Positions 9,776 to 21,408 of a stretch of 64,000 bases of DNA are shown piece after piece. The notes under the pieces were generated by a model. It made no database searches. It was not told where the DNA came from and saw nothing but the letters and a program-made list of their open reading frames with translations. The DNA is from Ceratothoa steindachneri (Eukaryota; Arthropoda; Malacostraca; Isopoda; Cymothoidae): contig OZ018330.1 of NCBI GenBank assembly GCA_963969495.1, positions 47,048,394 through 47,112,393 of the forward strand, written 5' to 3'. The position numbers were made by a program, and so were the translations under genes. Within the stretch, counting starts at the first letter, position 1, and each line of letters begins with the position of its first letter.

Positions 9776-10620
9776 ACAGTTCCTACCTACCTAAGTACCT
9801 CGATTTGGTGTCTCTTTCCTTAAATTGACCCTTGATTAGAGTGCTTCATTTTGACATGCCTCCTTGACGAACTCCCTACATCCTCCAACTTACTCGCAGT
9901 CTCCCAAGTTCCTGTACGACGTATCAGTGAATTTTACTCAAGGTGACATAGTTCTTCATATTCTGTAAATATCAAAGATGTCAAGTTACTCTTGCCAGCA
10001 AGTTCAAATTTCGGTGTTTTTCAAGGCATTGTCTTTGGAGCTATTTGGTATGGGATGGTGACGGCACTGAAATCTTTGATGGTGATCCGTGTGCGGTATA
10101 AGAGGAATGTTTCGCCTGAACAATGTCGTGTAGAACAGTGTTTTTAAGAAGGCTTGAATCTGGTGATTTGTTTTCCTCTCTTGTTATGTGTGTTTATTGT
10201 TTTGTGTCTGATGGTGAATTGATTCACAGTAGTGGGATGCCTTAGAATATTGAAACTTATAACACATTTTTCGGATGATGCTATAGGTTTTGAATGTAGT
10301 GAGAGGGGTGTCTAAGAGATACAATGGTGTACGTTTTGCTGTAGGTAATTGTGTTTTTGGGGGAAGCTGAAAGTCCCATATTTAATTACTCCTGCAATCT
10401 CCCCTCATTAAACTTTGTGAACACCAGCAAGATCAGATATATGAACAACCAGTAGAAGACCTGGCTTTAGTCTGGGATGAGTGTAAGCCCTTTGTGCCGA
10501 TAGCTCTTCCAGGTGAGTGCCCATGGTGAGTAGAACATTCAAAATTGTTTCGAATGGGCGTGTAAACAACTGGGCCAAACACGATAAAGACTTATCATGT
10601 ATCACCTTGGAGCAATTTAC
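9776..10620. other. No recognisable feature
   Basis: About 840 bp of mixed composition between the minisatellite and the unclassified element. No sustained coding frame, repeat or RNA gene was recognised. The minus-strand ORF at 10408-10605 has no family resemblance that I can name. Confidence 0.5.
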
Positions 10621-10629
10621 ACTGACTTC

Positions 10630-11420
10630 AAATAAACCCGACTTTAGCCGTATACAGAAGGAATTCGTTTAACGGAAGTGGTGACCTAATCCATTCCTTT
10701 TACGAATTTAATGGTAGAGTGCGGCGTACACTCACTGACGATCAATTAAATATCCAAAGGGCACTAATCATCGCCGCCTCAGAAGAATCTTACACATTCG
10801 CCAGAAGGCTCCAGTCTGAGAAAAATCTCACCTTTGGCTCTTATCTCAATCAAGCTAGCTAATGATTTCTCTTTATGGATCTTGTTGCCCATGGATACAT
10901 GCTGCCAGCGGTGGAGCGAAATATCCGAAATTGTTTAAAGCCAGCGGGATCGAAAATGCTAAATAGTGTCCCCCTGTCCCCGGAGCTCCCTCTGAAGTAG
11001 ATGAATCTTTATTCCATTTGTCCTCCTAATACTTCTTTTCTTTTAAGTTGAGGATGATAGAGAATGAACCCTTTCTCTCCAGCACCGGAAGGAGCCCCTA
11101 GCCTAGACGGACCGACCTCAGCAAGATCATTCTCCGAAATGAAGAAGGTTTTAGTTGTCAAAGGTGCACTAGCCGGGTTAAGAGGTCATTCATCTCCTCC
11201 TGATTCTTCGGGGCCCGATCCACGTGAAGGGAAGCTTGCACAAGGAAGAAATTAGGTTCTACGTTTGACACCAATCGCTAGATTGTACCCATCAAAGATC
11301 TGACCATCTGCGGTTTGGTCCCCTGCGGGATCTTGTCTTGCTCAGGGCAGGGCTCCATGAGGCCATTGCCCTCGAGGCATCACGGATACCATTCAAGGTA
11401 TCTTTTTTCGTGACGTCTCT
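10630..11420 (+). mobile_element. Unclassified dispersed element, copy 1
   Basis: This region aligns, in the same orientation, with 62480-63110. Shared blocks include GCCAGAAGG at ~10802/62522, the CTTGCACA...TACCCAT stretch at ~11232-11290 versus ~62956-63012, and the CCTGCGGGATC...GAGGCC stretch at ~11322 versus ~63042. In the plus frames copy 1 reads FARRLQSEKNLTFGSYLN...YMLPAVERN, then a Pro/Ser-rich part (63-codon ORF 11064-11255). Copy 2 reads DARRILSSKRVRFIRLSN...VQHAAISAANN, then a similar Pro-rich part. A helix-rich module followed by a Pro-rich tail would suit a retroelement Gag, but I do not recognise the family. The minus strand also gives a weakly conserved reading, so the coding strand is not settled. 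All frames are broken. Confidence 0.5.
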
Positions 11421-11770
11421 GGCCATCTGGCCGGCAAAGCAGGGTTTCGGCCCTCGCACCAGTTAGAGACCTTACGTTATACACTATCACTGGACTAGTA
11501 CCATAAGAAGACGAAACTGCGCCGGGCAGCCAGAACCCCTGGATAGAATAACAAGTTTGGAAAGGGGTAGGAGGGTAGATAGTAAAAGGAAGAAGAGATA
11601 GGCACATCCGCAAACGAATTAGATGGGTGATCACCTATTATTATCCTACCCTTGTGCTCGGTGATCTCAGGATAACATGCTGTCCCGCAAAACACCATGG
11701 CTACCGAACTGAACTCTGTCCCGGTCGGAATAGTCCTCTTGGTACAAAGTGCATTTAGAAAACGTTGATA
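11420..11770. other. Unassigned GC-moderate sequence after element copy 1
   Basis: Overlapping minus-strand ORFs (11380-11634, 11495-11698) lack recognisable motifs. The segment may be the distal part of the unclassified element at 10630, but no matching stretch was found at 63 kb. Confidence 0.3.
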
Positions 11771-11771
11771 G

Positions 11772-11957
11772 GATAGCTGTAATAATATTAAATAAAAATA
11801 ATAAATATAATAATAATAAATTATACTAATAATACAACTAATACTATAAATAATAACACTATAAATATTACTACTAATTAATAATAATAAGAATGATAAT
11901 ATAAGAAAAATAATGCTAATAATAATAATTATTATTAATAATATTAATAATAAATAG
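11772..11957. repeat. AAT-rich microsatellite
   Basis: Degenerate (AAT)n/(TTA)n sequence, with a minority of other AT-only triplets, spanning about 185 bp. Confidence 0.85.
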
Positions 11958-11968
11958 GTAGAGTGGCT

Positions 11969-12001
11969 CTGAGAGGGGGCAAGGGGAAAGCCCCCTCTCA
12001 G
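11969..12001. repeat. Perfect 12-bp GC-rich hairpin
   Basis: CTGAGAGGGGGC at 11969-11980 and GCCCCCTCTCAG at 11990-12001 are exact reverse complements around a 9-base purine loop (AAGGGGAAA). It marks the edge between the AAT microsatellite and GC-richer DNA. Its function is unknown. It could be the end of a mobile element or a transcript-termination-like structure. Confidence 0.75.
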
Positions 12002-13835
12002 TCCCTAATTTGGACTCAGGCCGGGGGGATGTGCAGCTCCTACAGGTACAGTGTGTAACAGGCAACACAGGGCACCCCTTGCGGGGTTTCATTCAAACGC
12101 AGGAGCAGAGTCCTACATCTCTACTTTCTTTTCTTCCACCCTTAAACATATTGAAAAAGAGAAGCATATCACCCAATGCACAGTTATGCTGCAATCGCCA
12201 TGAAGTAGAGGCCCATTTGACTTGACTTGGCAATGGCTCTTTTTCAAAAAACCCTCATCAGAGATGCATCTGTTGATGCATCTAACAAATACCACTTTTT
12301 CCTTATACCCCCTTCCCCCTAAAAAAAAACACCTACACCCTTTAAAACTTTTGCATCATTCAAGCATCCTTCCATAGCTCTCCCGTATCAGTCTTGTTGA
12401 CATAAAGGGGAGTGGAATGGACATTTTCCTTTTAACTCGACATCTCTTTTCATATCATTTGTGTTCCAACATTTTCCCCCTATTATGCGACTCAGCTCTT
12501 GCCATTTTCACAGACGGGTTCTCAAATTATTTTTAAATCTGTTTTTTTGCGTTATTATTCCCCCGAATCCTTAAGTGATGAAAAACTGATTAATTCAATC
12601 CCCCGTAAAATGGAAATGGACAGGAATAAGGAGCATAAACGCCTTAAAAAGAAAGATAAATAGATATACGGTCCTTTTTTTATTCAAAAAGGAACTGGTG
12701 TGTACAAACATATTTTTTTTTTACTCACTCCCCCCCCTCTCTATCGAAAATGGACATTCTTTGCAAACTTACCATATGTACATTGAGGATAATTGCGTAC
12801 CTTTCTTACCCTTAGTGTCCCTGCCTGTTTATTGGTTACTCGGCTAAGTACTGCTTGGCTAAGTAAACCTTTCTGGTAAAATTTCATTCATTGGTTCTCG
12901 CCTTTTAAATTGATATAACCAACATTTACTCAATAGATGAAGATTGACGTGAAGATTGAAAGTTTAAGAGATGGAGTGAAGTAGCAAAAACAATTACTAG
13001 AGTCGAAAATAGTTGAGGATGACAAAATCTGTTATAGCCAAGTCAATCTATAGAAATTTTGGTATAGAGGGTAAGACAAACCACCATAAAAAAAGTAAAA
13101 AAAATTAACGCTCTTAAAATTATTACATTTTTATTAATTACGCTCATTCTAACTCTTTTTGCTCTAGGGGGAAGTACTCGTATTAATTTAAATAAGAGGA
13201 ATTTATAGAGGATTCTACTAGAGACTTAATCTCCGAGATGCGGTCGTAGATTTCGACCAAAACTTAGGATCGATTAAACAAATCAATTTTAGAGAACGTT
13301 GCTAAGTCACCTTCATCCATTCTCCCTTATACACCCTCAGGAGCATTCATACATTCTCTCAATCCTCACTTTTGAAGGTATTCTCTACGGCGTACAGGCT
13401 GGTACCTCCAGAGGCAAAAAAGTTTTGGGGGCCCATATTTGCACAACCTAGAAATCTACTCGTGTCCGTAGGTATAAATCATGTTCCTGATTACTCATAG
13501 GGGCCTTTATATCCCACATCTACAAATCATGTTTCGCTCCTTTTGTTACACACAGGCAACAACACTAATATGGATAGAATTCTTTCCCTTCCACCTTCAG
13601 GGATGAAAAGTGAAAATAACTCTACTTCTTTTAAATTGATCCAATCATAGGAGAAAACTTTGATTCCCCCCCAATTTTTTAATCCCCGCAGGAATGTGGG
13701 GAAAAAGTATTTCATTTTTCTTTGTCGAAAACTTTTCACTCTTTCGAATTGAGACACTGCCACACACTTGTGTCGAGTATCCCCCGGCGCAAGCATATAT
13801 TGGATTGGCGTCTCACACTTCACTGGACACACTAT
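12002..13835. other. No recognisable feature
   Basis: AT-rich sequence with homopolymer runs (for example T/C runs at ~12710-12745). No conserved protein, RNA gene or repeat family was recognised. The ORFs at 12010, 12113 and 13527 look like chance frames. Confidence 0.5.
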
Positions 13836-13838
13836 TTC

Positions 13839-13997
13839 TCACCTCTCTCTCTCTCTCTCTAACTTTGTGCATATTTGTGTACCGCTCTCTCGCTAACTCT
13901 GCATGTGTGTGTCTCTTTCTCTGGCTCTGTCTCTCTTTGTCTATGTATGAGCGTGGCTCTGTGTCAGTCTGTCTCTGTGTCTGTCTCTGTCTCTCTG

Positions 13998-14054
<57 letters not shown>

Positions 14055-14056
14055 TT
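13839..14056. repeat. CT-rich microsatellite
   Basis: Imperfect (CT)n/(TCTG)n tract, purest at 14008-14055. The overlapping ORFs 13694-14110 and 13875-14075 translate it into Ser/Leu runs and are artefacts. Confidence 0.9.
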
Positions 14057-14375
14057 AGTGGAGGTTTCCATATAAAATATAGAATTCCATACGCCGTGCT
14101 CTCATCTTAACATTTTAATATACAAAATTATTGCTGATGTGCTGCTAGGTCTTCACTTCTGCGGTCAAAATTGCAACAGACCAGCGCCCATGGAACTCAA
14201 CGGTGTCAAGATAAAAGCTATATCATAAAAAAATTCAAAAGCCAATCCATCTCTCTAATATTTGAAGTAATATATTCTCAATTTATTGGAAATTATAAAA
14301 AACCGCCTGTGTACTGCCCCCAAAAATATGATGGCAGAAAGTTATAAATATTTATTGCTTCCGTTCTGTCTAGAC

Positions 14376-14845
14376 CAGGGGTGGGCAGAAATATTTCTGA
14401 GGGGAGCGGCAAGAATAGTTTTCAGAGCAGCAAAATATTTTCCTCGTTTTCTATGATAGTATAATTTAAGGGGATACTAATTTATTGCTGTACATTATTT
14501 TCATTCCAAATATAAACTTAGATATAAGGATAAACCGAAGTAAAATGCATAAAAACAAATAGTTTTAATAAATTGAATTAGCGTTAAAACTAAGTGATGT
14601 TTTTACATAAATTGACACTAAATCAGAACTAATCAGTAACTTCAGATTGTATGAGGTGATTTTTCAATTAGAAGAATAATTAGGTATTTTATAAGAATTT
14701 GTGATTCTTAAAATGTCTGACATCACGCTGCCATATTTTGACTTGTTGTACTTCATGATTGAAAAAGCTTGTAATACGTAGGGTGGGTAGGGGAGCTGCT
14801 TTCGGAGCCACAAATCGCTCTCGGAGCGACATTTGCCCACATCTG
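14376..14845. mobile_element. hAT-type MITE, complete
   Basis: A 470-bp element that begins CAGGGGTGGGCAG and ends TTTGCCCACATCTG, whose reverse complement is CAGATGTGGGCAAA. The imperfect terminal inverted repeats are of the CAGGGGTGGGCA type common to hAT transposons. It is flanked by an exact 8-bp target duplication, GTCTAGAC, at 14368-14375 and 14846-14853. No transposase is encoded (the 75-codon minus-strand ORF 14664-14891 overruns the element edge and has no motif), so it would have been moved by an hAT enzyme from elsewhere. Exact duplications suggest a fairly recent insertion. Confidence 0.9.
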
Positions 14846-14853
14846 GTCTAGAC

Positions 14854-16590
14854 CATATGATGAATATGTTTTCCGATTGGATCGCAAACAAATGGTTTTC
14901 TTACTAAGCAACATTTTCTTAATTATGTCAACGTATTCTCACGAATTTAACAATTTTTCATTTTTAATTGGATTTTTGCAAACTTTTCTATACGATTATC
15001 GAAAAGTTCTTTTATCCTGTTTCGTTGAATTTGATTCAGATGGATGAGTAGGCAAGATATTCCACTACAAACTACTCATGCAATGTCAAGCGTAGTCATA
15101 GGAACCAAGCTGACACACCTATCGGCTGGATAGGGTCTTTTTCAGAAATAAGACCACTAACCGTTGGGTAAAGTAGGTCCCTTTAAAGAAAATACATATA
15201 TTTTTCTCCCCTGATAAAATCTAATCTAAAAGTTGTAGCAACCTGGTAGAAGATAAGATCTTTCTTCGCCTTTTTCTCAAACTTTTCTTAAAGAGCTGTC
15301 ATGTCAGGTCATGGATATTCATTCACTTGCTACTGCTAATATGAAATCCAGTATGATATTTTCATGGTCGAGTTAACGGCAACTACACTGATGCCCCCAT
15401 ATAGGTACATATTTCATAACTAGTTAGAGGGATTAGGAGTAAGTACCCAGCAGGACTAAAAATAATACCTGCCGCATAGCGTGTACTCTCTGCACACCAT
15501 GTTTATATGACCATCCATCACTTTCAGGCCAGCGAATGAACCGTTTAATTGTTCAACGGTAGCCCTTTTAGGAGTGGCTCCTGCAGTTTCCAAAATCAGC
15601 ATCTTACCTTTCGTAACTGTACCACTCGCTCTTCTTCTGGTTTGATGTAGTCTAGAATGCTCTGTCTTTTTTCTTTCTGTTCTTTTTACTTTCAGTTCTA
15701 AATCATAATACCAAGTCGTGTAGTCAGGATAAAGGGATTAATGGTGCAGCAATTTTTCCTTTCATTTCCATCTCTACTCTCAGCTTCCCCGTGTAATTGG
15801 CGACTAGTGGGGGGAAGGGGCACATATAGTAATTTTCCTGTCGGAAATTTTCGTATTAGTCATGATTGTCTGTTGATGTCCAGACTATCTTCTCTATACC
15901 ATTTGAGCCAATATAGATTACGGTCATTTTGAATCACGGGATAATTGGTCAGGTATTAAAGCTAACCTTGGTCGTATTTATTATGGCTTTTTATTTTTCG
16001 TGTTGATTATCCAACCAAGGCTTTCAATAGTATTTTTATTTCCATCGTTTAAAGAATAATTACCATTAAAATTATTTATATGCATTGTAAGACAAGGCTT
16101 TGTTTAATGGGGATTGTAGATAAGCCTAGCGTGAAATTCTAATCAGTCTTGGAATCATTATGTATGTATGTGTGTTCCAGCCTCTTAGCACAACAGACAT
16201 ACTCTGCTGCCCAGAGCTATTATGGTTATCTCCAAAAAAAATATATTATGTGGTACATCCCAGTCACATTTCTGGTGGTTTGCACTTAGCAGCTCCTCTT
16301 TGGTGTGGCCTATACTTACTTCACATGTTCAAGCGGTCTTATTTGCCAAAACTCTAAAGGCAAGGCTCGCCTTCTCTTTTCCGATTTTGACAAAAATACT
16401 GTAGTGCACAGTTAGCCTTGCCTTTTGTTTTCCTCATATTAAACTGAGCTCACTACTTGCTTTTAAATCTTCTGAACTTGCCACGATCAAGAATGACTTG
16501 AACTCGTTTAGTGTTTGAGTTCTTTTAAGATTCCTTTCTTTTTTTAAAAGAGTATTATTGCCAATAATCTGGGTCGCAAATTTGCTGTTG
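14854..16590. other. No clear feature; possible upstream remnant of a LINE
   Basis: AT-rich DNA without conserved motifs that I can name. The last few hundred bases (from ~16140) may include a decayed 5' region of the Jockey-like element that follows, but no endonuclease motif is readable. Confidence 0.4.
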
Positions 16591-16599
16591 CTTAAAAAA

Positions 16600-17910
16600 A
16601 TTATTTACGTTGGGGAAGGAGCTTACAATATGCTGGCTTATTGGAGGTGCTACTCCAATTCCTAAAGAGTTTTCATCTTCTATTCACTCTGATGGTTATT
16701 TAAGTTCTTTGAGCGCCTTCTGGCCAAGGGTCGTATTTGATTTTTAGATGTTAGTATTGTTACTAACTAATCAGTTTGTTTTTTAAGAAGTCTGATTATC
16801 TCCCATGTCTTTCTATCTCTCACACGCAGCATAAAAGAGTTTCTTGATGTTGGTCATGAGTCAAAACTCGTCTTTCTTAATTTTAATTCAGCCTTAGATA
16901 GAGTTAACCATGATGTACTCTCATGTACAAAGTTAGATCTTTTGGTATTTGCAGCCACTTTCTTGAAGTACTGTCCAAACTTTTGACTAAGAGAAGTTAT
17001 GCGGTGTTAATTTATAGATGTTTCAGCTTGTTTTGTTAAGTTTTGTCTGGTGTTCCTAAGGCAGTGCTCTCGGACAACTTCATTTTATTAGGTGGACCGC
17101 CGATATGTGGTCTGAGATCTAGTCTGCTTTGCTTAGGCTGATGAAACAGCTTTGTATACAGAGAATGGCTGATATCCGCAACCGTGTTGTATTGAAAATC
17201 ATTCTCCTGGTGGAATCGTTGGGAGTGAAGTTGGAGAAAACCCCACAGGGTGTTATACCCTTCTCACCCTGAATTCATTATTACTGGTATTGCAATTCCA
17301 AATTATTTATCACAGAGATTACTTGCCATTACTTTGAATTCAAAACGCGCTCAGTTGCGTCCTCTATTTCTCGAATATGTGGTTTGTGGGGAAACTGAAG
17401 CTAAATATATTACTCAAAAGATATCATTGATGCCGTAAGAATTGCTTTTATTCTTTTATATTGTCCCATGTTAAGTATTGCTACTGTGTCTGGTGCTATA
17501 TGTAACAGAATGCAACTTAAAACGCTTAGATAGAGCTTTAAGCAGATTAAGTATTTTTCTTCCTGATTTTGAGTTAAATATTAGACATCATCGTTTGCTG
17601 TGATTGGTCACCTATTTCTTTAAAATTGCATCTAGTGTAAATCACCCTCCACAGCTTCCGTTATATACTCCAGCACGGTTACCAGGTCATACTAAATATT
17701 CAATTGAGTTGAATGTCTGTATCTTTTTCACTTTATAAGCTTAACTCATCACAGTTTTCTCGATGTTACTTTCTTGCATCTGTCAGATAGTGAAAGTCTC
17801 ACAGTGATGTTAACTTTTTCAATTGTGTGAGAAACTTTTCGTTTCTCTATTCCTTATACTTTCCATGTAATGCTGCCCCCTTGGCTCTTAAGGGCTTTTA
17901 AACTTTGTGC
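16600..17910 (+). pseudogene. Jockey-like LINE reverse transcriptase relic
   Basis: Heavily decayed non-LTR RT read in shifting plus frames. TPIPKEFSSSIHSDGYLSSL at ~16655-16715 matches the RT start of arthropod Jockey-type elements. FLNFNSALDRVNHD at ~16876-16912 is the first palm motif (usually DFSAAFDRVNH, here with the first Asp changed). YPSHPEFIITGIAIPN at ~17256-17303 and ITLNSK at ~17329 match the segment after the catalytic box. CPMLSIATVSGAICNRMQLK at ~17463-17522 and the LPDFELNIRHH block with NHPPQLPLYTPARLPG at ~17560-17688 match the C-terminal region. The YADD box lies in the decayed stretch near 17120-17150 and is not intact. The element is long dead. Confidence 0.7.
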
Positions 17911-17914
17911 TTTC

Positions 17915-18585
17915 CATCTCATCGCCTTGATTGATTTTTATAATGGTAATAATAATAAAGTTGTCATTGTCTCATGTGGAACTCCCTTGTAAGCGAGATA
18001 GATCATCACACAACCAGCTACTCGATGTGAGGATGTTTCTCGAGCAAAACAAACCTGCACTTTTACTTCTGTTTTACAATCTTACCCCGGAAGTGAAGGG
18101 AACATCCCAATAAACCTGTTGTATGTATAGAGCTGCCACAAAGAGTCCAGAAAGTTGTAGTGTTTCCACTCACGCAGTCTTGCATCCACACCTTTCCATT
18201 TAGAAAAGGAACTAGACCATAGAAAACAGGGTCCTTCATCTACGCCAGCGCTCCCTTTCGCCCCCTCAGTGCTACTCAGTGCCTCACTCTATCACCATCA
18301 GGATAGTGTTAAATGCAGAGGCCTCTTCTTGTGCGTAAGCTTTCTTTCGCTACCCGCAGTGGATGCACCGCTTTTTCCTCCTTCCACCTTTTTGACCAAA
18401 TATTTCACTACTATCACCAGAAGAATGTTAGAGAGAGAAACTTTTGCGTCTTCATTAACAATCTCATTGCCCGAGAGGATTGATGGCAATAACTCACGCC
18501 AATTATAATTAGAGGAAATTTTTGCTCTTGTTTGGCTTCTTCAAGAACCCACAGCGTTCGTTCTGGCCCACTGTGACAGCTTTAT
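17915..18585. other. No recognisable feature
   Basis: No repeat family or coding signature was recognised. The ORFs at 17931 and 18269 lack motifs. Confidence 0.4.
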
Positions 18586-18659
18586 GAGGTGCGATTTGCA
18601 AGATTCAACTCTCGGGATTCTTCAATTTGTCATCCAAAGATGTTCTCTCTCTCTCTCTC

Positions 18660-19110
18660 TCTCTTTCGGCTTACTCCGTACCGTGACGTTAGAAAGCCTA
18701 TTTCCATAGCTTGTGTGATTTATTCTCATCATACGAGTATCCTCATTGGCATCTCTTTCGCGTCCCGAGCAACCGTTCCCATACATAACTCATCCCTCTC
18801 AGTAACCAAGTGAGTATTTTTTCAAATAGTGCACTGGAAAAATATTTGAAAATGCAAATTTGCAATACTGGTATTTTCTAACTGTATAAAGATAATAGAT
18901 CTCTGAAAAACCGAAATAATATCTTGTAAAAAAATAAAAGTAACCGAAATAAAAGATAAGCACAACCGCCTGCAGGTCGCAAGGAACGACCTTACAGCGT
19001 ATGGCCAACCAAATTGTCACCATTGGGCGCTGAAATGGCCTAAGGGCTCGACTTCCTACCCAAGGGAGGATGGTTTGGGCATAAATTCGGGTTACCCCCC
19101 AGGTGGAGGA
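18660..19110 (+). repeat. Dispersed compound repeat, module A, copy 1
   Basis: Aligns with 27360-27810 in the same orientation over ~450 bp. Shared blocks include CCGTGACGTTAG, CCCTCTCAGTAACCAAGTGA, GTGCACTGGAAAAATATTTG and TTTGCAATACTGGTATTTTC. The module ends in a GC-richer segment (~19026-19110) starting GGGCGCTGAAATGGCCTAAG and ending GGTTACCCCCC. That segment resembles a decayed tRNA-like SINE head (TGGCCTAAGGG fits an A box loosely, and GGG ends can pair), but no B box is convincing. It leads into AT-rich tandem repeats. Confidence 0.75.
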
Positions 19111-19119
19111 AATTCATTT

Positions 19120-19760
19120 ATTTTAATTTGAAAAACAACATTTAGAAATTTCAGTAATTTTTTAAATTAAAAATGCAGCTTTTAAATTAAGAAAGTCAAC
19201 TTTTTTTAATTTGAAGTTCATCTTTTTAATATGAAAGTTAACTTTTTTAATTTGAAGTTCAATTTTCGAAATATGAATTCAACTTTTTAATTGAAACTTC
19301 ATTTTGGTATTTTATGAAAAAATAAGTGCCTGAGAAGCGAAAAACTAGGATATTTGTACGTAGGTTGGTGGCAAAATTAGTGCTGTTGACCTTACACAAT
19401 TTCATAGTATATTACATTTTTCTAATTGAATTTCATTTGTTTTCAATTGAAAGAAACTTTTTTCTTTTGAAATTCAGCTTTTTTAAGTTAAAGGTAAACA
19501 TATTGAATATGAAATCCAAGTATTTTAATTTAAAAGTCAACTTTTTTAATTTAAATGTTATTTTTTTTTAGTTTGAATGTCAACTTTTAACATTTTAAGT
19601 TTAACCTTTTAATATGAAAGCCAGTTTTTTAAAATTTGAAGTTCATTTGTTTAAAAATATGAAATTCAACTTTTTAAATTTGAAGTTCATTTGTTTAAAA
19701 ATATGAAATTCAACTTTTTAAATTTGAAGTTCAATTTTTTAATTTGAGGGTGAAAAGGTG
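19120..19760 (+). repeat. AT-rich ~30-bp tandem repeats and core module, copy 1
   Basis: Repeats of the type AACTTTTTAATTTGAAGTTC alternating with TTTAATATGAAAGTCAAC run from 19120 to 19320 and from 19420 to 19745. Between them is a unique core (~19285-19450) that includes GCCTGAGAAGCGAAAAACTA. This core occurs as a reverse complement at ~27090-27240. ORF 19326-19571 is a chance product. Confidence 0.75.
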
Positions 19761-20816
19761 TAGAAAAAGTTATTCTTTCACGGTATTACAATCAGAAATT
19801 AACAGTGTAGGAAAGTATTTTATTATTATTAATTCTATTTTATATCATTTATTATATTTATCAATCATAAATGATATAAATACCCCAATCCACAAGTTTA
19901 GATTGACTTTTCTGCTCCTATTTCTTAGAAATCTTCGCAATGTGATGTTTAGCCCAGGTATAGCGTTAAATCTTTATTGTCGGAGTAAACCTAGATTTCT
20001 TCCTTAGACGATATGCGTATATTCCTCTTTCCAAGAGTTTGTTATTAACTGTTCCTGGATGCAAAGTAATGTTGATTTTTTTTTTACTTAACGTGAAATA
20101 TTATATTAAGTTTCCTTACTATCATCGAGGGCTATTTTTTTTTATTTTTTCTTAAAATGTGATCGTTTCCGATCACATTTACTAACCCTCTTTGGAAACC
20201 CATACTCATTGTTCCATTTTTTTAATTGCACTAATCGTTTGAGTTACAACCTGCAGTTGCATTGTGGTTTATTTCCTTTGTAAATGTGGTTTCATTCAAA
20301 TACACTTCTCAGCCTTGAATTTAAATATCATGTTATTTATACTTCAAATGAAATATAATATATGAATTTGTCACTAATACACTACAATGTTACTGAGAAA
20401 GTTAATAGAACAGAAACAAGCACTTTCGACAGACTACAACTGGACTACACCCTGACGAAACGTGGCTGCACCACGTGGGGAAAATGAGTGTAGTCACACA
20501 ACGATGATTTATTGTTGCCATATTGCACTAGAAATCTGTATTAGACATAGCTAAAATTAAATTCGTAGAATATAATATTTTGATTTTGTGTGATTTAACA
20601 TGATTTAGACTCATTTATCCCATTCAAACAGCCTTTCATACAAAAACAATATTTTCCCCAAAATCCATAATAATTTTTTCAGTGCTAACTCATTTGCACT
20701 CCGTCTAGAGATGCTACGGTGTAAAGTGGTAAGCCCAAGCATGATTTAATGGGTCACCAGGAAATACATGTGCCCGCCTTTGCATATATTTATTCCGAGC
20801 AGAATTAGAGGCAAAG
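19761..20816. other. AT-rich spacer with a few hairpins
   Basis: No genes were recognised. It contains the perfect hairpin at 20155-20180 and a nested palindromic patch at ~20431-20496 (GACTACAC...GTGTAGTC enclosing ACGTGG...CCACGT). Confidence 0.5.
20155..20180. repeat. Perfect 11-bp hairpin
   Basis: AAATGTGATCG at 20155-20165, loop TTTC, CGATCACATTT at 20170-20180. Isolated in AT-rich DNA, with no associated gene. Confidence 0.7.
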
Positions 20817-20817
20817 A

Positions 20818-20887
20818 GGGTGAGCGAGAGAGAGGGAGAAAGTCAGAGACTGATAGAGAGGGCGCAGAGAGGGAGAGAGAGAGAGAT
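20818..20887. repeat. GA-rich microsatellite
   Basis: Imperfect (GA)n/(GAGAGGGA)n tract. Confidence 0.8.
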
Positions 20888-21109
20888 GAGGAAGTGCTCG
20901 AGCGACGTTTAAACGAAATTCGCTTTTTCTGACGGCTGACATAAATTGCACAAGGGGTTGTTAGCCACAGGCGTCGAGAGGGTGTTCGAATTTTCTGGCA
21001 CTGATTTGAAGGGAGAAAAAATTGGCAATCACGAATCATGCCTTAACACTGGGAAAATAGGGAGGACAAAGAAGAGTGTAGCTTTGATATTTTCTCTTTT
21101 TTCTCTCGA

Positions 21110-21112
<3 letters not shown>

Positions 21113-21171
<59 letters not shown>
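21113..21171. repeat. TA microsatellite
   Basis: About 29 uninterrupted TA dinucleotides. Confidence 0.95.
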
Positions 21172-21172
<1 letters not shown>

Positions 21173-21408
21173 TTGCGCTTTTTAATGTTCTTCAACTCCT
21201 CACACATTGTTATGGTATAGCTCAATATACCTTACATACATATATTATATTTGATTTTAGAGTGCGCGGGGGCTTCCGTTTAATAGCTTTGGGTAGGCCG
21301 AGGTCCGGTTACGAGGTCAGATCCTAGTAAGGGAGGGCTAGTCCAATAGATGCTATTTTAAATCTTTGTATTGGTTGAAAGTTCCAAATTTCACTTAGTT
21401 AAAGGCTG

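Noticed and set aside
13694..14110. 138-codon ORF
   Set aside because: The second half is a CT microsatellite translated as Ser/Leu and the first half has no motif.
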